Shown here piece by piece: positions 7,797 to 15,317 of a stretch of DNA of 27,276 nucleotides (its first letter is position 1; each line of letters starts with the position of its first letter). The translations under genes were made by a program, and so were the position numbers. Where the stretch lies: positions 1 to 27,276 of the forward strand of contig UROS01000011.1 in the NCBI GenBank assembly GCA_900549445.1, written 5' to 3'. Origin of the DNA: an uncultured Porphyromonadaceae bacterium (lineage in GTDB: Bacteria; Bacteroidota; Bacteroidia; Bacteroidales; Muribaculaceae). Under the pieces are notes generated by a model. The model did not search any database and was not told the DNA's origin. It worked only from the letters and a program-made list of their open reading frames with translations.

Positions 7797-8716
7797 TATT
7801 TCATATCGAGATAATTGATCTTGTCCATGTCGCCGTAGTCGAGGTTCTCGCCGCCCATGCCCCAGATGAACATGTAGTTGGAGGTTCCGGCAGCTGCGTG
7901 GATCGACCATTCGGGCGACATTACAGCCTGCTCGTTGTGGAGCCAGATGAGGCGCTCTTCCTGCGGCTCGCCCATGAGGTGGCAGATGGCGTTGCCTTCG
8001 GGCACGTTGAAGTAGAAGTAGGCCTCAACGCGGCGGTCGTGGGTGTGGGCGGGCATGGTATTCCATACAGAGCCGGGTTTAAGCTCGGTGAGACCCATCT
8101 GGAGCTGGCAGGGACCTTCCTGAAGCACGTTGTTGACGATGAGCTGGTTGATTACACGGTCGTTGCTGTCCTCCATCTTGCCGGCGGCGAAAGAGTTGGC
8201 TTTGAGCGAGCCTTTGCGGCCGTCGATGGTTACGAGCTGAGTCTTGTAAGCCTTGTGAGCCGGGGTGGAATTGATATAGAACTTGGCGGGATTGGAGGCA
8301 TCCTTGGAGCGGAAAGTCACATCCTTGTTGCCGCGGCCCACGTAGAGGGCATCCTTGAAGCGGAGTTCGTAGTCTTTGCCGTCGACAGTGACGATTCCGT
8401 CGCCGCCGATGTTGATCACGCCGAGTTCGCGGCGCTCAAGGAAGTATTCGGCCTTGAGGGGGTCGATGGTCTCGAGTTTCACCGTTTTGGCCACAGGAAT
8501 CACGCCGCCGAAAATAAGGCGGTCGTACATGGAGTAGGTGAGGTTGATTTTGTCGTTTTCCATCACCCTTGGCATCGTGAAGTGCGAGCGGAGCTGATTG
8601 GTGTCGTAGTTCTTTACATCGTCGGGGTGGCAGGCGCGCATGATGGTGTAGTCTGTCTGGGCCGATGCGGCGAGCGCCATGATGACGGCGGCTGCCGAAA
8701 GTATGATTTTTTTCAT
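7796..8716 (-). CDS. kduI: 5-dehydro-4-deoxy-D-glucuronate isomerase with signal peptide
   Basis: A 306-residue KduI. This family isomerises 4-deoxy-5-hexosulose uronate (DKI), the ring-opened product of lyase and GH88 action, to 3-deoxy-2,5-hexodiulosonate (DKII). Metal ligands of the cupin fold are visible as His224, His226 and Glu231 (PAHTHDRRVEAYFYF) and His273 (PEWSIHAAAGTSNYMF). They are offset by 28 from the E. coli residues 196, 198, 203 and 245 as I recall them. The added N-terminus, MKKIILSAAAVIMALAASA followed by QTDY, is a textbook Sec signal peptide with an A-S-A cleavage site. The enzyme therefore looks periplasmic, unlike the cytoplasmic E. coli protein. It follows the EIIC-like gene by 12 bp and overlaps the oxidoreductase start by one base. 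Confidence 0.92.
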   Translation of the reverse strand: MKKIILSAAAVIMALAASAQTDYTIMRACHPDDVKNYDTNQLRSHFTMPRVMENDKINLTYSMYDRLIFGGVIPVAKTVKLETIDPLKAEYFLERRELGVINIGGDGIVTVDGKDYELRFKDALYVGRGNKDVTFRSKDASNPAKFYINSTPAHKAYKTQLVTIDGRKGSLKANSFAAGKMEDSNDRVINQLIVNNVLQEGPCQLQMGLTELKPGSVWNTMPAHTHDRRVEAYFYFNVPEGNAICHLMGEPQEERLIWLHNEQAVMSPEWSIHAAAGTSNYMFIWGMGGENLDYGDMDKINYLDMK

Positions 8717-8728
8717 TTTGAATCTTGT

Positions 8729-10150
8729 TTATTCGGTTTCTTGAAGTTCGGTGGAATTTTTTTCGATCATAGCCTTCTGGTTGCGGATGATGTGGACGCG
8801 GTTCCACCACATCATGGCCATGGTGAGTACCACGAGTATTCCGGAGCCTATCCAGCGGAGGTTTTCGGTAGCCTGATATATTATCCATGCCAGGGGGCTG
8901 GACGCGAAATCGAGGCTGCCTCCTGCGAAGCCCTCGGGAATGGCTACGGCGGAGTCGCCGGTGTTTGCAAACACATCTTTGGCGGCGAGCGTGAACGCCG
9001 GGGCGAGGCTGGTGACCATATAGAGTCCCATAATTATCACGACGAGGCCCACGATGAAGGTCTTGACGACGTTGCCTTTCGTAAAGGGCAGCACGAGAGG
9101 AAACACGTAGAACATTCCGGCGAGCGATGCGAGCGGCAGGAATTCGTTGCCGGGAAGAACAACAGCGAGCGCCAGGGTGACAGGTATGAGCAGAATCGAG
9201 ACCACGAGGGTGGTGGGATGGCCGATGACGAGAGCGGGACTCATGCCGATGTTCAGACCTTCAGCGCCCTTGAACTTGCGCGCAATCAGCGAACGGGTGG
9301 CGTCGCTGATCGGTTTAAGGCCTTCGATGAAGAGAACGGTGACGCGGGGAATGAGTTCCATTACGGCGCCCATCTTGATGCCGAGGCCGAGAATGTAGGG
9401 GATTTTGTCGACAATCTCTGCCCACGAGCCGCAGGTGAGACAGCCGATGCCGATGCCCACTACCACTCCGAGGAAAAGAGGTTCGCCTATCAGGCCGAAT
9501 TTCTTTTTCAGTCCTTCAGCGTCGATTTCGAGTTTGCCGATTCCGGGGATTTTGTCGAGGCCCTTGTTGATGGCCCACGCGAAGGGAACGAATCCGGCGC
9601 AGAAAGGCTGGGGAATGGAAATTCCGTCCATGTCCTTATAGAAGTTCTGGAATTTTTTGGCGGTCATGTCGGCCAGTATCAAGGTGATTATGTAGCAGAC
9701 AATGGCGCCGAAGAAACCCCACGCCAGGGAGCCGCTCGCAAAGTAGATGATTGCTCCGATGAAGGCGAAATGCCAGTAGTTCCAGAGGTCGATGTTGACG
9801 GTTCGGGTGGTTTTCGTGAACAGCATGAGCAGGTTAACGCCGAGGCATACGGGAATGATGAAAGCGCCCACAGCGGTGTTGTAGGCCACCGAAGCGGCCG
9901 CGGGCCAGCCCATGTCGAACACGTGGAGCTGGAGATGGTAAATGTCCACTACCGTATCAAGAGCCGGGCCGAGAGCCGAAGTGAGCAGCGCGGTGACAAT
10001 CGAGAGTCCCACAAAACCTACGCCCACTTTCAGACCTGATTTCAGAGCTTCGCCGAAACGAATGCCTATACACAGTCCGAGGATCGTGAAGATGATAGGC
10101 ATCATCACGGCTGCTCCGAGCTTAATTATATATGAAAAGACACTTTCCAT
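8729..10150 (-). CDS. GatC-like PTS EIIC-type permease, stand-alone
   Basis: A 473-residue, highly hydrophobic inner-membrane protein resembling E. coli GatC (galactitol EIIC) along its length. Shared-looking stretches include VGVGFVGLSIV, VFDMGWPAAASVAYN, TRTVNIDLWNYWHFAF, KKKFGLIGEPLFLGVVVG and SPALVIGHPTT. In a normal PTS this subunit moves the sugar while EIIA and EIIB pass phosphate to it. No EIIA, EIIB, HPr or EI gene is nearby and no EIIA/EIIB domain is fused. It probably acts as a secondary permease. Its place between kduD and an exported KduI suggests a 4-deoxy keto-uronate or free uronate as substrate, by inference. Gaps are 15 bp to kduD and 12 bp to kduI, so it is in the same operon. 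Confidence 0.88.
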   Translation of the reverse strand: MESVFSYIIKLGAAVMMPIIFTILGLCIGIRFGEALKSGLKVGVGFVGLSIVTALLTSALGPALDTVVDIYHLQLHVFDMGWPAAASVAYNTAVGAFIIPVCLGVNLLMLFTKTTRTVNIDLWNYWHFAFIGAIIYFASGSLAWGFFGAIVCYIITLILADMTAKKFQNFYKDMDGISIPQPFCAGFVPFAWAINKGLDKIPGIGKLEIDAEGLKKKFGLIGEPLFLGVVVGIGIGCLTCGSWAEIVDKIPYILGLGIKMGAVMELIPRVTVLFIEGLKPISDATRSLIARKFKGAEGLNIGMSPALVIGHPTTLVVSILLIPVTLALAVVLPGNEFLPLASLAGMFYVFPLVLPFTKGNVVKTFIVGLVVIIMGLYMVTSLAPAFTLAAKDVFANTGDSAVAIPEGFAGGSLDFASSPLAWIIYQATENLRWIGSGILVVLTMAMMWWNRVHIIRNQKAMIEKNSTELQETE

Positions 10151-10165
10151 GAGTGCTCCGGAGTA

Positions 10166-10957
10166 TTAGGGCTGTTTGCCGATATAGGCGAGGATGCCGC
10201 CGTCTACGTAGAGAATATGGCCGTTGACGAAGTCGGATGCGTCGGATGCGAGGAAAACAGCGGGTCCCATAAGGTCTTCGGGGGTTCCCCAGCGTCCGGC
10301 GGGAGTCTTGGAAATGATGAACTGGTCGAAGGGGTGGCGGCTGCCGTCGGGCTGCCGTTCGCGCAGAGGAGCGGTCTGCTCGGTGGCGATGTAGCCCGGA
10401 CCGATGCCGTTGCACTGGATGTTGGCGCCTCCGAATTCGGAGCAGATATTGCGAGTGAGCATCTTCAGACCGCCCTTTGCAGCGGCGTATGCGCTGACTG
10501 TCTCACGGCCGAGTTCGCTCATCATTGAGCATATGTTGATGATTTTGCCGTGGCCTTTCTTTATCATTCCGGGAATCACAGCTTTGGCCACGATGAAGGG
10601 AGCCACGAGGTCAACATCGATCACACGGCGGAAATCCTCTACTGCCATCTCCTCCATGGGAATACGCTTGATGATGCCTGCGTTGTTTACGAGAATGTCG
10701 ATTGTGCCTACAGTCTTTTCGATGTCGGCAACCATGGCTTTTACGGCCTCTTCGTCGGTTACGTCGCAGAGGTAGCCTTTTGCGTCTATGCCGAGTTTGC
10801 GGTAGGCTTCGAGACCGCGGTCAACGGTCTGCTGGCGCGAGCAGTTGAACACTATTTTAGCGCCGGCTTCGGCGTAAGCCTGAGCTATGGCGAGACCGAT
10901 GCCGTAGGCGGCTCCGGTGACGAGGGCAACCTTGCCTTCGAGTGAGAAATTTACCAT
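10166..10957 (-). CDS. kduD: Short-chain dehydrogenase, KduD / gluconate 5-dehydrogenase type
   Basis: A 263-residue cytoplasmic classical SDR. The cofactor motif TGAAYGIG is at 14-21 and NNAG at 91-94; the catalytic residues are Ser144, Tyr157 and Lys161 (SAYAAAKGG). KduD-type enzymes reduce 3-deoxy-2,5-hexodiulosonate (DKII) to 2-keto-3-deoxygluconate with NADH. Gluconate 5-dehydrogenases are close relatives, and sequence alone does not separate them. Sharing an operon with kduI and kdgK makes the KduD role the better reading. It begins 10 bp after the DUF4861 gene, and the EIIC-like gene follows after 15 bp. Nothing is missing or truncated. Confidence 0.87.
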   Translation of the reverse strand: MVNFSLEGKVALVTGAAYGIGLAIAQAYAEAGAKIVFNCSRQQTVDRGLEAYRKLGIDAKGYLCDVTDEEAVKAMVADIEKTVGTIDILVNNAGIIKRIPMEEMAVEDFRRVIDVDLVAPFIVAKAVIPGMIKKGHGKIINICSMMSELGRETVSAYAAAKGGLKMLTRNICSEFGGANIQCNGIGPGYIATEQTAPLRERQPDGSRHPFDQFIISKTPAGRWGTPEDLMGPAVFLASDASDFVNGHILYVDGGILAYIGKQP

Positions 10958-10967
10958 TGCAGTATGT

Positions 10968-12173
10968 TTAATTGATTTTTATTTTTAGGGGGGAGCGCAG
11001 GGCGGCGGCATGACGGGCGAGATAGTCGTTCCAGGCGTCGACCGAGGTGATGTCGGTGCGATCCCACGCGAATCCCCAGTAGTAGCTGTAGGTCTCGCCT
11101 GGCTTGTAGGGTGAGACTGCCAGTACATGGGAGGGAGCGTCGGCATGGCGGTCGATCAATGTTTCGGCTGCGCTGACGGGTAATACGGCACCTATGAAAA
11201 CTTTGCCGTTTTCGGTGCCTTGCGTCGGGTCTACATATGAAATATATGCCTTTTCAGAATCGGTTGTCACGGTGCCCTCGGTGTCGTGAAGCACGATTCC
11301 GGTGGCTATGGGGCGCTCGCGGCTGAGACCTTCATAGGAGATGTCGGTGCGGTTGAGGTGTGAGCCCTTGTCGAGAGAGATGAGGCGCGTCTCAACCACG
11401 GAGGTGTCGGTTCCTACGGTAAGCGGCGTGAAGCGGAGTTTTACCGTGAAGCGCAGCGGGCCATTGTCGAGAATTTCGGCTTCCTTATAACACCAGGGAT
11501 ACACGATTTTGCCGGAATCCATGAGAGCGGAGACTCCGGCGCCGAGAGTGGGGCCTACGGCATAGCAGTCCATTCCGTAACCGTGGTCAACGTGATATGA
11601 GAACGTGCGGATGAACGCCTCGGCGGCTGAATCGCCCTGCTCTTTGCGGATGCTATCGGTTTTCGCCCACGATTCGGGGTTGAGCTCGATGGCATACAGC
11701 ATGTCGAGGATCGGTTTCACGGTGTCGCGTTTCAGGAATATGTCGTAGCCGAATCCGCGCTCGCCGCGGTTCTGCAGGGCGGGGCCGTAGGCGCGGAAAC
11801 CAACGAGGTCGTTTTCCCATCCCATGTCGTCGTCACGTTCGGGATATGCACGCCCACAGGCTATTGTATCGTAATGGTGGAGGGTGTCGGAGGGGAATAT
11901 GCGGTATTTTACCGATGAATTTGCTTTGGCGTAGGTGAGGAATATGAGTTTGCGGTCGTAGGTTATCTGCGAGGGAATCTCATTGCCTTTGCTGTCGGTG
12001 ACATAGAGGAAAGCTGACTCGGCAAGGGCGCCGGGAAGACTGTCGACGGGAATTTCCACCATTTCGGAAGCCCGGTCGAATTCGAGACTGTTGGAAACCT
12101 CTACCCGTACACCCCGTGAGGAGCACGCTGCCAGAAGAACCGCAGTGCCGCATAATAACAGGAGATTTTTCAT
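10968..12173 (-). CDS. DUF4861 lipoprotein
   Basis: A 401-residue protein starting at ATG 12173, MKNLLLLCGTAVLLAAC, which gives a canonical lipoprotein signal with Cys17 as the modified residue. A longer in-frame start at 12218 would add 15 charged residues ahead of this signal and is rejected. The body matches my recollection of DUF4861, a beta-rich domain found in Bacteroidota uronate loci; visible motifs are GWENDLVGFRAYGPALQ, HVDHGYGMDCYAVGPTLG and YPWCYKEAEILDNGPLRF. It has no assigned reaction that I can name. Position between GH88 and kduD suggests an envelope step on uronate oligosaccharides, perhaps hydrolase or binding. A TATATTTG promoter-like element lies in the 66-bp gap upstream. 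Confidence 0.75.
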   Translation of the reverse strand: MKNLLLLCGTAVLLAACSSRGVRVEVSNSLEFDRASEMVEIPVDSLPGALAESAFLYVTDSKGNEIPSQITYDRKLIFLTYAKANSSVKYRIFPSDTLHHYDTIACGRAYPERDDDMGWENDLVGFRAYGPALQNRGERGFGYDIFLKRDTVKPILDMLYAIELNPESWAKTDSIRKEQGDSAAEAFIRTFSYHVDHGYGMDCYAVGPTLGAGVSALMDSGKIVYPWCYKEAEILDNGPLRFTVKLRFTPLTVGTDTSVVETRLISLDKGSHLNRTDISYEGLSRERPIATGIVLHDTEGTVTTDSEKAYISYVDPTQGTENGKVFIGAVLPVSAAETLIDRHADAPSHVLAVSPYKPGETYSYYWGFAWDRTDITSVDAWNDYLARHAAALRSPLKIKIN

Positions 12174-12205
12174 GATGATTGCGAAGAAACGTGGTTTTCG
12201 GGTTA

Positions 12206-12213
12206 CAAATATA
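12206..12213 (-). promoter_or_regulatory. Possible internal -7 promoter element before the DUF4861 gene
   Basis: Minus-strand TATATTTG is a perfect TAnnTTTG match 32 bp upstream of the start, in the 66-bp GH88-DUF4861 gap. There is no TTTG at the usual 19-21 bp spacing, so it is weak. It could let the DUF4861-to-kdgK segment be transcribed separately. Confidence 0.3.
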
Positions 12214-12239
12214 CGCAATTATTCGCTTTAAAGGACATA

Positions 12240-13484
12240 TCAGAGAGCCGCGAGCACGCTTTTCCCGCTGTTGAGCTTCTTTTCGCGCAGAAGAGCCTCT
12301 ATATAGTAGTAGTCGGCATAGATGATGGAGGCGTCGATTTCCGAGCCGGCGGGATGGTGTCCGACCGAATGGTCGAGAAAGGCGCTTTTTTTCGCGCCGC
12401 AGCGGTAAGCGTCGGAGTCGAGCGAGGCCAGCATCTTTTCGGCTGCGCCGCGATAGACCGCACTCTTCTCTGCGCCTACGTAGCTCTGAAGTTCAAGAAG
12501 CGCGGAAGCAACTACAGCGGCAGCCGAGGCATCGCGCGGAGCCTCCGGTATTCTCGGATCGTCGAAATCCCAGTAGGGCACGTAGTCTGAGGGAAGCCGG
12601 TCGAGATATACATCTGTCACCTTCTGGGCGAAGTCGAGGAATCTCGGGTCGCCGGTTTCGCGGTAGACCATGGTGTAGCCGTAGATGGCCCAGGCTTGCC
12701 CGCGCGCCCAGGTAGAGCTGTCGGAATATCCCTGATGGGTCATGCCTTTGATGAACTTGCCTGTTATGGAGTCGTAAACCGCTACGTGGTAGCATGTATA
12801 GTCGGGACGAAAATGATGTTTCATGGTGGTTTCGGCGTGCTTCACAGCAATGTCGTAAAGACGCTTTTCGCCGCCGTTTTTCGCCGCCCAGAAGAGCATT
12901 TCGAGGTTTATCATGTTGTCCATGATAGTGTTGTGGCCTCCGAGAATGGCTATGTTGCGGGGCCAGGAGAGTATGGTTCCTGCCTTAGGGTTGAATAGGG
13001 TAGCGAGCGAGTCGGCGGTGGCAATGATCACGTCGCGGTAAGCCGGGTTGTGCGTGAGGCGGTAGCCGTTGCCATAGGAGCAGAACATCAGGAAGCCGAG
13101 GTCGTGGTCGAAAGCCGGGGTTTTGCTCAGAAATTCGAGCGACGCAGTGAATCGTTCGGCCTCGCGGCGGATTGCAGTGTCGCCGGTGGCTTCGTAGTTG
13201 TACCACAGGATGCCGGGCCAGAAGCCGCCGCACCACTCGGCCTTGTCGGCCTTGCGGCAGTGCCATACGGTGTCGGTGCCTTCTATGTTGCGTGGCATCA
13301 TGGTGTAGTCGATGGAGTCTCCGTCGGCCCGGAGGTCGCGCAGTGTGCGGTGAATCTGGGCGTTGCAGTATTCGAGATCGCCGTCTATGTCGATTTCATT
13401 CCCGGCCGAAGCGGTTGTGCATGCGGTGTAGACCGAAGCGCCTGCAAGCAGTCCAATGGCGGGGAGGATAAGTTTGAGTTTCAT
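12240..13484 (-). CDS. GH88 unsaturated uronyl hydrolase
   Basis: A 414-residue exported glycosidase. GH88 enzymes cleave the 4,5-unsaturated uronic acid left by polysaccharide lyases from oligosaccharide ends, by hydration of the double bond. The two catalytic aspartates are visible as Asp128 (DHDLGF) and Asp189 (IMDNMINL). Their 61-residue spacing equals that of Asp88 and Asp149 in the Bacillus GL1 enzyme. The HSTWARGQAWAIYGY-like stretch here reads SDSSTWARGQAWAIYGY. The N-terminus MKLKLILPAIGLLAGASVYTAC is a signal peptide ending in a slightly atypical lipobox (Cys22), so a periplasmic lipoprotein is likely. It lies 22 bp after GH43. GH105 is the main alternative, but the motif fit favours GH88. 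Confidence 0.92.
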   Translation of the reverse strand: MKLKLILPAIGLLAGASVYTACTTASAGNEIDIDGDLEYCNAQIHRTLRDLRADGDSIDYTMMPRNIEGTDTVWHCRKADKAEWCGGFWPGILWYNYEATGDTAIRREAERFTASLEFLSKTPAFDHDLGFLMFCSYGNGYRLTHNPAYRDVIIATADSLATLFNPKAGTILSWPRNIAILGGHNTIMDNMINLEMLFWAAKNGGEKRLYDIAVKHAETTMKHHFRPDYTCYHVAVYDSITGKFIKGMTHQGYSDSSTWARGQAWAIYGYTMVYRETGDPRFLDFAQKVTDVYLDRLPSDYVPYWDFDDPRIPEAPRDASAAAVVASALLELQSYVGAEKSAVYRGAAEKMLASLDSDAYRCGAKKSAFLDHSVGHHPAGSEIDASIIYADYYYIEALLREKKLNSGKSVLAAL

Positions 13485-13506
13485 GATTTCAGGTATAGTG
13501 TCAGAT

Positions 13507-15165
13507 TTATTTCGTTACTGTAAAACTGTCGATGTCGATCCAACCGCGCTCCGAGCCGGCAGGTGCGGTGCTGAAAATGCCAACCTTGGCGCCGATCCAT
13601 TTTCCGGCGCGGGCTTTGAAATCGGATCCGGCGCGGGTGAAACGGCGCCCGTCGGTGCTGTAACTGAATTCGCAAATCGCGCCTTTCTTTACTTTTACCC
13701 GCAGCCATATGTCGCATTCCATGTTGGGGTTGAGACCGGCGGCGTAAACGCGGGTAGGGGCGACGGTGGCTATGATCCGGCTTGTCTGCGGAGTGCCTTG
13801 TTCGGCGTCGGTGCAGGTGTTGAGTCTGAGCGTGAAGCAGTCGCCGGTTTTTTCGAGTCCGAGAGCCGCGTAGTCCCAGCCCATCACGATGAGTCCGGAA
13901 ATCACTCCCTCGGTCTGGCCTTTGGCCGATATGCGGCCTTTGGCAGTAGCTGTGAATTCATCCGCCGGAAATTTCTGCAGCAGGAGGTTGGGAACTTCCC
14001 AGTAGTTGGGCGCTTCGGGAGAGAGAATGTGGCTGTACAGGCGCATAAATCCGAGGTCGGAGCCGAAGCCGTAGGTGTCGTTATAGTTGGCGTGCCACTG
14101 CCACTGGAGGCCGAGACGGCGCGAATTGAAGTCGTCGGAAGTAGCGGGCACACGGATTGCGGAAGGGGTGCTCACGACCGGTTTGCGGTGGCGCATTACG
14201 GGAGTGCCGCAACCGTCGCCATCCTTGTCCTCGCCTATCACTGGCCAGTCATTGACCCACTGCATCGGGTTGAGGTGAATGACTCGGCCGTATGCGCCGC
14301 GATCCTGGAAATGGATAAACCATGATTCGCCTTTATCAGTGTCGACCCAGGCTCCCTGATGAGGCCCGTTGACGGGAGAGTCGCCTTGCGCCATTACGAT
14401 TTTCGATTCGTATGGGCCGTAGATGTCGCGCGAGCGGAGGACGAGCTGCCAGCCGTCGACAACTCCGCCGGCGGGAGCGAAAATATAGTACCATCCGTTT
14501 CGCTTGTAAATCTTCGGGCCCTCTATGGTGTGGTTTACTCCGTCGTTGCCGTCGAACACCATTACGGGTTGCGAGATAACTTTAGTGCCGTCGGCTGAAA
14601 GCTCGCATACGGTGACCACGCTGTTGAATTTGGCGCGGCTTCCCGCCCAGGCGTGTACGAGATACACTTTTCCGTCATCGTCCCACAGCGGAGTGGGGTC
14701 GATCATGCCTTTTCCGGCTTTCACGAGCACCGGCTCAGACCATTTTCCTGTCGGGTCGGCGGTTTTAACCATGAAAATACCGAAGTCGGGGTCGCCCCAG
14801 TAGATGAAATATTCGCCGTTGTGAAACCGGATTGAAGGAGCCCAAACTCCTTTTCCGTGGCGCGGTGCAGCTCCGTAGAAGTCGGCGGGCGGAACCTCGG
14901 TGAGGGCGTAGTTTACGATTTCCCAGTTCACGAGGTCGGTTGAATGGAGAATCGGGAGGCCGGGAGCGCAGCCGAAACTCGAGGCAGTCATATAGAAGTC
15001 TTTGCCGACAGCTACCACGTCGGGGTCGGAATAGTCGGCGTTGATTACAGGGTTAATGTAAGTGCCGTCGGCCAAGTCGGGCACCCATGCGCGGTTGTCG
15101 GCCGCAGCGGCGTCTATGGCTGAAAAGAGAATCAAAGATGCTGATATGATGCTGTGGAGTTTCAT
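13507..15165 (-). CDS. GH43 glycoside hydrolase with C-terminal beta-sandwich
   Basis: A 552-residue protein with a signal peptide (residues 1-22, ending IDAAAAD). Residues about 33-330 form the five-bladed beta-propeller of family 43. The expected catalytic triad is present: Asp47 as base in DYSDPD, Asp156 as pKa modulator in MIDPTPLWDDDGK, Glu215 as acid in HTIEGPKIYKR. Residues about 345-552 form a concanavalin-like beta-sandwich with GLQWQWHANYND and GKWIGAKVGIFS, typical of GH43 with a C2-type module. Family members remove arabinofuranose, xylose or galactose units; the sugar here is not readable. It begins after a 152-bp gap that may carry its own promoter and heads the GH43-to-kdgK unit. 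Confidence 0.93.
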   Translation of the reverse strand: MKLHSIISASLILFSAIDAAAADNRAWVPDLADGTYINPVINADYSDPDVVAVGKDFYMTASSFGCAPGLPILHSTDLVNWEIVNYALTEVPPADFYGAAPRHGKGVWAPSIRFHNGEYFIYWGDPDFGIFMVKTADPTGKWSEPVLVKAGKGMIDPTPLWDDDGKVYLVHAWAGSRAKFNSVVTVCELSADGTKVISQPVMVFDGNDGVNHTIEGPKIYKRNGWYYIFAPAGGVVDGWQLVLRSRDIYGPYESKIVMAQGDSPVNGPHQGAWVDTDKGESWFIHFQDRGAYGRVIHLNPMQWVNDWPVIGEDKDGDGCGTPVMRHRKPVVSTPSAIRVPATSDDFNSRRLGLQWQWHANYNDTYGFGSDLGFMRLYSHILSPEAPNYWEVPNLLLQKFPADEFTATAKGRISAKGQTEGVISGLIVMGWDYAALGLEKTGDCFTLRLNTCTDAEQGTPQTSRIIATVAPTRVYAAGLNPNMECDIWLRVKVKKGAICEFSYSTDGRRFTRAGSDFKARAGKWIGAKVGIFSTAPAGSERGWIDIDSFTVTK

Positions 15166-15317
15166 TCTTATTGAAAATGCAAAACAATCTTTTTTACCTC
15201 AGATATGAACGGAATTGGAATGCTAACCTATTTTTAACCTATAGTAATGTAAAAAGTCCTTTCCTGTATGGCGATGATTTCACTTATAGATACGCAGACG
15301 GCCCGCGCTACACTTAA
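15166..15317. promoter_or_regulatory. 152-bp AT-rich gap between GH97 and GH43 with a direct repeat
   Basis: This is the longest gap inside the minus-strand cluster and is markedly more AT-rich than its neighbours. It carries TAACCTAT twice (15224-15231 and 15235-15242), 11 bp apart, one helical turn, which suits tandem regulator binding. A near-match to the -7 element (minus TTGTTTTG, 15187-15180, one mismatch) lies 14 bp before the GH43 start. A separate promoter for GH43 onward is likely but unproven. No gene is visible. Confidence 0.4.

Noticed and set aside
6471..7910. Upstream start for the GltD-like gene, adding 38 residues
   Set aside because: The extra stretch overlaps kduI, has no family similarity, and the ATG at 7796 fits the TAATG overlap and the expected N-terminus.
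7898..10039. A 713-codon open frame on the plus strand
   Set aside because: It lies antisense to kduI and the EIIC-like gene, both of which have clear family motifs and tight operon spacing; the GC-rich codon use on the minus strand explains the missing stops.
12174..12218. Longer start for the DUF4861 protein
   Set aside because: It would place 15 charged residues before a complete lipoprotein signal peptide.
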